From NCBI GenBank assembly GCA_964390645.1, contig CAYMLL010000389.1:1-6185 (forward strand): a stretch of DNA of 6,185 bases. The letters are read 5' to 3'. Under the pieces are notes generated by a model that was not told the origin of the DNA, ran no database searches, and saw only the letters and a list, made by a program, of their open reading frames with translations. This document shows positions 1 through 4,700 of the stretch, one piece after another. Origin of the DNA: CAYMLL01 sp964390645 (lineage in GTDB: Bacteria > Planctomycetota > UBA8108). The translations under genes were made by a program, and so were the position numbers. The first letter of the stretch is position 1. Every line of letters starts with the position of its first letter.

Positions 1-25
1 CGTCCACCCTCGATGGATTCTGAGC

Positions 26-69
26 CCGGCCCCCCGCGCGGCGCGAGTTTCGAGTCTCCCGGGGGCCGG
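26..69. repeat. GC-rich 9-bp inverted repeat, possible terminator stem
   Basis: CCGGCCCCC at 26-34 is the exact reverse complement of GGGGGCCGG at 61-69, separated by 26 bases. It could fold into a strong stem in the leader of the first gene, or end transcription from a gene left of the window. No T-run follows, so it is not a typical intrinsic terminator. GC-rich sequence makes chance repeats of this kind fairly likely, and the neighbouring G/C runs allow other pairings. Confidence 0.3.
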
Positions 70-100
70 CCCGGCGGGGAGCCACCGGACTTTCCAGATA

Positions 101-105
101 GGAGG
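101..105 (+). promoter_or_regulatory. Ribosome binding site deciding the start at 112
   Basis: GGAGG lies six bases before the ATG at 112, close to ideal Shine-Dalgarno sequence and spacing. It is the main reason for choosing 112 over the in-frame upstream ATG at 13, which has almost no sequence before it in the window and would add 33 Pro/Gly/Arg-rich residues ahead of the export signal. Confidence 0.8.
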
Positions 106-111
106 TTTTCC

Positions 112-582
112 ATGATCTTCTCCAGCGCTCGCCGAGCCGGTTTCTGCAGCCGTGTCGCCGTCCGGAGCTGCTCGTCCCTGACCGGGTCGACGTTCCGCGT
201 CCTTCTTGTCGGGGGAGTGATCCTGGGATCAAGCTTGCTCGGCGTCGGCTGCGTCCGCAACTACTCCCTGTCGTTCGACATGGAGGCCGACAGCGAGGCC
301 ATCCTTCTCGTGGACGGGGGCCGTGACACCGAGGTCGTGGTGGTCAACCGTGGGCCCGGCAAGGCGCGGATCGACTACGATTTCACCGCCGAAGGCAGCA
401 ACCACTCCGGAACCCACGAGGACGGTTCCGTGATTCCCAGTACCAGCCGGCTCGGTTTTGCGGGCCGGGGTCGGCTCGTCTTCACGACCGGGGACGAGGC
501 GACGGAGCTGTTCATCGATGTGATCCAGGCCACGCAGATGCACGTGGGGCTTTTTCCGACGCCCCGGCGGACGCTCGACTAA
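112..582 (+). CDS. Small exported beta-rich protein, possible lipoprotein, unknown function
   Basis: The product is 156 residues and I do not recognise its family. The start is set by GGAGG six bases upstream. The N-terminus has an Arg-rich stretch (residues 1-29) and then a hydrophobic segment (about 30-46, VLLVGGVILGSSLLGVG) ending at Cys47. That suits a Sec signal with possible lipidation at Cys47, but the lipobox is weak: Gly at -3 where Leu is usual, with Leu at -4. The mature part (about 110 residues) alternates hydrophobic and polar residues in strand-like runs, for example ILLVDGG, TEVVVVNRG and RLVFTTGD, suggesting a small beta-sandwich. It contains no further cysteine. The gene converges on the DUF3750 gene, and its stop codon abuts a 14-bp tandem repeat. 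Lipoprotein, periplasmic or secreted are all possible; no enzymatic motif is visible. Confidence 0.8.
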   Translation: MIFSSARRAGFCSRVAVRSCSSLTGSTFRVLLVGGVILGSSLLGVGCVRNYSLSFDMEADSEAILLVDGGRDTEVVVVNRGPGKARIDYDFTAEGSNHSGTHEDGSVIPSTSRLGFAGRGRLVFTTGDEATELFIDVIQATQMHVGLFPTPRRTLD

Positions 583-645
583 CCGCGGTGCCCGGGCCGC
601 GGTTCCCGGGCCGCGGTTCCCGGGCTGCGGTTCCCGGGCCGCGGG
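583..645. repeat. 14-bp GC tandem repeat, about 4.5 copies
   Basis: The unit CCGCGGTTCCCGGG occurs head to tail at 583-596 (TG replaces TT), 597-610 (exact), 611-624 (exact), 625-638 (second base T) and 639-645 (half unit). It begins at the first base after the stop codon of the upstream gene and lies between two convergent genes. Each unit holds two 6-bp palindromes, CCGCGG and CCCGGG, so units can pair with one another in many registers on either strand. It may act as a bidirectional transcription block or mRNA 3'-end protector, or be a slippage-prone simple repeat. There is no T-run typical of an intrinsic terminator. Confidence 0.85.
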
Positions 646-655
646 GGCTCGCGCT

Positions 656-671
656 CGTGATCGTCATCACG
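656..671. terminator. Short hairpin over the DUF3750 stop codon
   Basis: CGTGAT (656-661) and ATCACG (666-671) form a perfect 6-bp stem with a 4-base loop. The right arm covers the minus-strand stop codon (667-669). With the adjoining GC repeat it could help end convergent transcription. The stem is short and lacks a T-tract, so this call is tentative. Confidence 0.25.
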
Positions 672-1395
672 GCACGGTCGCGGGTGGCACTGCCATGGGT
701 TCTGCACCCGCAGCGGACCAGTACGGCCACCCCGGAAGGAGGGGTAGCTTGATCCTCGGTGGCCAGGTTCCCACCCCGACGACGAGCCCGAGGATGTGCA
801 TCTCGACGCCCTCGTCGAGGCCGATCTGGACACCGACGGGCAGGGTCTCGAGCTCCACGCCACGGCCGGTGCCGGCACGTCCGGCTCGAATCCACGCCGC
901 GTGGTCCTTGCCGACCGCCGAGGAGTAGAGGTCGACGTCCAGGCCGTCGACCTCGCGGCAGAGCCATTCGATGAACGTGTTGCTGTTGGGTCCCGGAAAG
1001 GCGCGGTAGTGGGCCTCGTCGGGATAGTGCGGGGCGACGTCGAGGATCTGCCGGCGCAGACGCTCGGCTTGCGGGCCCCGGAAACAACGGACCACATGCA
1101 CCGCCCGTCCGAGCCAGCGTGTATCGCTGTACGCGTCCTTGGCGCTCAGCTCGAGCATTCGGACGCCGGAGCTCCGGGAGATCAACTCGACGCGTTGCCA
1201 GCTGCTGTCGTCGGGGCCCCTGACGTCGACCCAGCTGTGTTCCGCGAACCGCGCGATCCACGGCTCGCCGGACGGCAGGCGTGCACACTTGACGACCACC
1301 ATGTGGTTGTCGCTCCGGTGGATCAGCTCTGACGGGCGGGTCGCGCACGCCGGTTGCAAGGAGGCGACGAGCAGCATCAGGCAGGTCGAGCGCAT
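667..1395 (-). CDS. DUF3750-family exported protein
   Basis: The product is 242 residues. I recognise DUF3750, a family of unknown biochemical function, from several features: HSW at 53-55, the hallmark PGPNSNTF at 134-141 preceded by YR, VGKD at 161-164, a Gly-rich EG-E-LGL stretch at about 192-208, and the closing KLPLLPG at 216-222. The order and spacing fit family members as I remember them, and the length is close to usual. The N-terminus is a short signal: hydrophobic residues 4-13, then ACA at 16-18, a plausible signal peptidase I site; Cys17 after LQPA is a poor lipobox. The start is supported by GGAG seven bases upstream on this strand. Divergent to the large lectin-kinase gene and convergent to the small exported protein. 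Asn-Ser-Asn with conserved His and Lys could suggest an enzyme or ligand site, but no activity is established. A longer frame on the same strand (512-1555) is an Arg/Pro-rich shadow. Confidence 0.9.
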   Translation of the reverse strand: MRSTCLMLLVASLQPACATRPSELIHRSDNHMVVVKCARLPSGEPWIARFAEHSWVDVRGPDDSSWQRVELISRSSGVRMLELSAKDAYSDTRWLGRAVHVVRCFRGPQAERLRRQILDVAPHYPDEAHYRAFPGPNSNTFIEWLCREVDGLDVDLYSSAVGKDHAAWIRAGRAGTGRGVELETLPVGVQIGLDEGVEMHILGLVVGVGTWPPRIKLPLLPGWPYWSAAGAEPMAVPPATVP

Positions 1396-1402
1396 GGAGT
1401 TT

Positions 1403-1406
1403 CTCC
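1403..1406 (-). promoter_or_regulatory. Ribosome binding site of the DUF3750 gene
   Basis: Read on the minus strand, GGAG sits seven bases before the ATG whose first base is 1395. This supports that start over any upstream extension and marks the frame as translated. Confidence 0.75.
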
Positions 1407-1472
1407 GGGGGGACCGGGACAGCGTCTACGCTCGCGATCCTCATCGCTCCATCGCGGCGCGGGACGCACGAG

Positions 1473-1505
1473 CAGGAGCGATGATGCTCTCGAGGCTCGC
1501 TCCTG
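1473..1505. repeat. Perfect 9-bp inverted repeat, possible operator or hairpin
   Basis: CAGGAGCGA (1473-1481) and TCGCTCCTG (1497-1505) are exact reverse complements with a 15-base spacer. It lies about 80 bases from the DUF3750 start and 227 bases from the large gene's start, so it could bind a dimeric regulator or fold in the leader of the minus-strand transcript. Whether it is functional cannot be told from one sequence. Confidence 0.45.
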
Positions 1506-1731
1506 TCACCAACCGACGTCGACGATTGTGCGATCGGCGGCACCCGGCCCTCCACGCATCTCGACCCTGACTCCTGACGATGCCCGATGATGCCCGCCGA
1601 TTCCGGCCGTGTGGGGTCGCCGGCTCGGGAGAATGTCGCTTCGGGAGCCCGGAATCCCCGGTAGACTGGTGGTCACCGGCGACTCTCTGTCGTCGTCACG
1701 GGTGAAGGAGTCGACCGGAAGTCTCGATCGA

Positions 1732-4700
1732 ATGAAGCGCCCACTCGCACTGGTGTCTGCGGTCGTGGCTTCTCTCTGCGTCCTGCCGGGAGCCCTGGTG
1801 TCGCTTTGCGCCCAGCCGCTGGTGATCACCGAGATCATGACCGAGAACCGCGGCGCGCTCCTCGACGAGGACGGCGACTCGTCCGACTGGATCGAGCTCC
1901 AGAATCAGAGCGCGTCAGCGTTCGACCTCGAGGGCTGGCGCCTCACCGACGACCCGCGAGACCTCTCGAAGTGGAGCTTTCCGGCGGTCGAGCTTCTTCC
2001 CGGCCGCTACCTCCTGGTGTTCGCGTCCGGGAAGGACCGGGCGGTGAGCGGCGCCGAGCTCCACACCGGCTTTCGGCTCGATGTCGACGGCGAGTTCCTG
2101 GCCCTGGTGGCTCCCGACGGTCTCGAGGTCGTTCACGCGTACTCGCCGGCCTATCCTCCGCAACGCGCCGGCGTGTCCTACGGCCTGTCGCAGCGCGCAG
2201 CCAGCGTGGAGCTCGTTCGCGCCGGCAGCGACACCCGGTTCCTGGTGCCCCGGGACGGAAGCCTCGGGAGCGCGTGGACCGAGGCGGTCTTCGACGACGT
2301 CGGGTGGGACGCGGTGGAGGTCGCCGTCGGCTTCGAGGCAGGGGAGGCGCCACCGCCGCCCGTCGAGCTCGTCAACATCGCGCCTGCCGGTGTCGCGACG
2401 CAATCGACCACCGGCTACGGAGGTGTGCCTGCGCGGGCGATCGACGGCAACAGGAGCGGCCGCTTCGGCGATGGCTCGATCACGCACACGGCCACGGGCG
2501 ATCCGCAGCCCTGGTGGCAGCTGGCTCTCGACGGGAGGCATGTCGTCCGGAGTTTGGTTCTCTGGAATCGCGAGGACTGCTGCTCCCGTCGACTGTCCAA
2601 CTTCCGGATCTCGCTGCGTGACGCGGAGGCGGAGATCGTCTTCAGCGAGGACTTCTTCACCGCCGGAGCCGGCTTCCCCGATCCGAGTCTCGAGATCCCC
2701 GTCGGTGATGTCGAGACAGCGACCGTTCGCGTCGAGCTCCTCGGATCCAACGCGGAAGACGAGCTCTACCTGTCGCTGGCGGAGGTCGAGGTCCTCGCCC
2801 TCGTCGAGGGTCTGCCCGGCGGCGCGAACGTCGCCTTCGGCAAGGTCGCTCGCCAGTCGTCGACCGCGTTCGGCGGCTTCGCCTCCCGTGCCGTGGACGG
2901 CAACACGGACGGCGTCTACTCCCGCAACTCCATCTCCCATACCAGTCCCTCCGATGCCGCCCCGTTCTGGGAGGTCGATCTCGCCTCCGAGTACAACCTG
3001 GGCAGCGCCGTGCTCTGGAATCGACTCGACTGCTGCTCTCACCGTCTGTCGGACTTCCGTGTGGCCGTGCTCGACGACGCGGGGGCCGTCGTCACCCGGT
3101 CGGATCACTTCACGGACGGTGGCTTTCCCGGCGCGCAGGACTACGAGCTCGTCTTTCCGGTCGGCACGCGCGGGCGGTTCGTGCGAGTCGAGAAGCTGGG
3201 CCCGGATCGCGACGGCGAGAACATCCTGTCGCTGGCCGAGGTCGAGGTCTTCGACGAGGACCTCGCGTTCCATCGTCTCCTTCGAACCGACGTCGAGGAC
3301 CGGATGCTCGGCCTCAACGCGTCGGCGTACCTGCGCGTGCCGTTCGAGGTCGATGACCCGGGCCGCATCGACTTGCTGACGCTGCGGATGAAGTACGACG
3401 ACGGGTTCGTCGCCTACCTGAACGGCGCGGAGATCGCGCGCAGGAACGCCCCGGGCGTGACGCGGTGGAACGCATCGGCGACGCGGGAGCAGCCCGACTC
3501 GAGCGCGCTCGTCTTCGAGGAGATCGACATCAGCGACCGGGCCGATCTCCTGCTGTCCGGTGCGAACGTGCTGGCCATCCACGGACTCAACATCGCGGCG
3601 GATGACGACGACTTCCTCGTGCTCCCCGAGCTCACCGCGTTTCTGTTCGTCGATCAGCGAGAGTCTTTCTTCCTCGAGCCGAGCCCGGGGTCGCCGAACG
3701 ACTCCGAGGGCTTCGACGGTTTCGTGGCCGACACGAGCTTCGCTCCGGACCGCGGCTTCCACGATGAGCCGATCGAGGTCGTCATCTCGACTCCGACCGA
3801 GGGCGCGGACATCGTCTACACCCTCGACAGCACGGTTCCGACCGGGTCGCACGGGACTCTCTACAGCGGCCCGATCAGGATTGCGACGACGACGGTTCTG
3901 CGCGCCGCGGCCTTCAAGCCGGGCCTCGGACCGACGAACGTCGACACCCACACCTACGTATTCCTGGACGACGTGATCGACTCCTCCGTCATGCGCACGA
4001 GCATCACACGAGACCCCAGGTACGCTCCACAGATGCGCGCGGCTCTGACCGATCTCCCGTCGATCTCGATCGTCAGTCCCCGTCCGGTCAACGGCAACTT
4101 CGAGGTGCCGATCTCCCTGGAGATGATCCACCGGGACGGCGAGTCCGGATTCCAGGAGAACGCGGGGGTGCGGTACTACGGGGGCGCGTTCACGAGCTTT
4201 GCGAAGAAGAACTTTCGCATCTACTTCCGCTCGGAATACGGCGACACGAAGCTGAGCTATCCCCTCTTCGACGGGCACGACCGTGGCGTTCGCGCCGTGG
4301 AGGTCTTCGATCAGATCGAGCTGCGCGGCGGGTCCCACGATATGAACCAGCGCGGGTTCTACATGTCGAATCGCTTCACCGACGACACCATGCTCGACAT
4401 GGGCAACCTGAACCCGCACGGCCGCTTCGTGCACCTGTACCTGAACGGCACGTACTGGGGACAGTACCACCTGCGGGAGCGCTGGAACGCGGACATGCTG
4501 GCGCAGTACCTCGGCGGGGAGAAGGAGGACTACGAGGCGATCAACGGCAACTGGAACGTCGGAGGCTGGCCCGATCCGGGCGTTCCGTACGACGGCGACG
4601 GATCGGCGTGGGAGCGGATCAAGTCGCTGCGCGGCGACTTCGAGGCCGTCAGCCCGTACCTCGACGTCCGGCACTACGTCGACTTCATGCTGATGTTCAT

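Larger units (their letters stand above)
1..111. other. Leader region upstream of the first gene
   Basis: This GC-rich stretch precedes the first gene. The open frame of that gene extends upstream into it, to an ATG at 13, but only the ATG at 112 has a good ribosome binding site, so I treat 1-111 as non-coding leader or the end of an unseen upstream transcription unit. It contains one perfect inverted repeat, listed separately. I could not identify a convincing -35/-10 promoter. The window edge cuts the region, so the upstream neighbour is unknown. Confidence 0.5.
1396..1731. other. Divergent intergenic region, 336 bp
   Basis: This region separates the minus-strand DUF3750 gene from the plus-strand lectin-kinase gene, so promoters for both should lie here. 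I see no convincing coding frame: the open frames crossing it are Arg/Ser/Pro-rich extensions of shadows and lack good ribosome binding sites. It holds a perfect 9-bp inverted repeat (listed separately), a short direct repeat (GATGCCCG at about 1579-1594, two copies), and a 5-bp GGCTC/GAGCC stem at 1622-1649. I could not place a promoter with confidence. The start at 1732 has only a weak ribosome binding site (GGAA at 1717-1720, 11 bases upstream); a stronger GAAGGAG at 1704-1710 is 21 bases away, too far for usual spacing. Confidence 0.6.

Noticed and set aside
13..111. Upstream ATG at 13 as the start of the small exported protein
   Set aside because: It would add 33 Pro/Gly/Arg-rich residues before the signal segment, whereas the ATG at 112 has GGAGG at ideal spacing.
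796..1332. A 178-codon plus-strand frame opposite the DUF3750 gene
   Set aside because: It is antisense to a well-supported gene and shows no domain or export signal; it is a codon-bias shadow.
512..1555. A 347-codon minus-strand frame overlapping the DUF3750 gene
   Set aside because: It is longer than the DUF3750 frame but Arg/Pro-rich with no family motif. It runs through the 14-bp repeat and into the neighbouring gene, and I saw no ribosome binding site supporting it.
1622..1649. GGCTC/GAGCC 5-bp stem in the divergent region
   Set aside because: The stem is short with an 18-base loop and is expected by chance in sequence this GC-rich.
1639..1667. A possible promoter for the giant gene (TAGACT at 1662-1667 as a -10 box)
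   Set aside because: The matching -35 position reads CTTCGG, which is too far from consensus to annotate as a promoter.
2081..3379. A 432-codon plus-strand frame across the lectin domains
   Set aside because: It is Ser/Arg/Thr-rich without motifs, and both F-type lectin signatures lie in the other frame.
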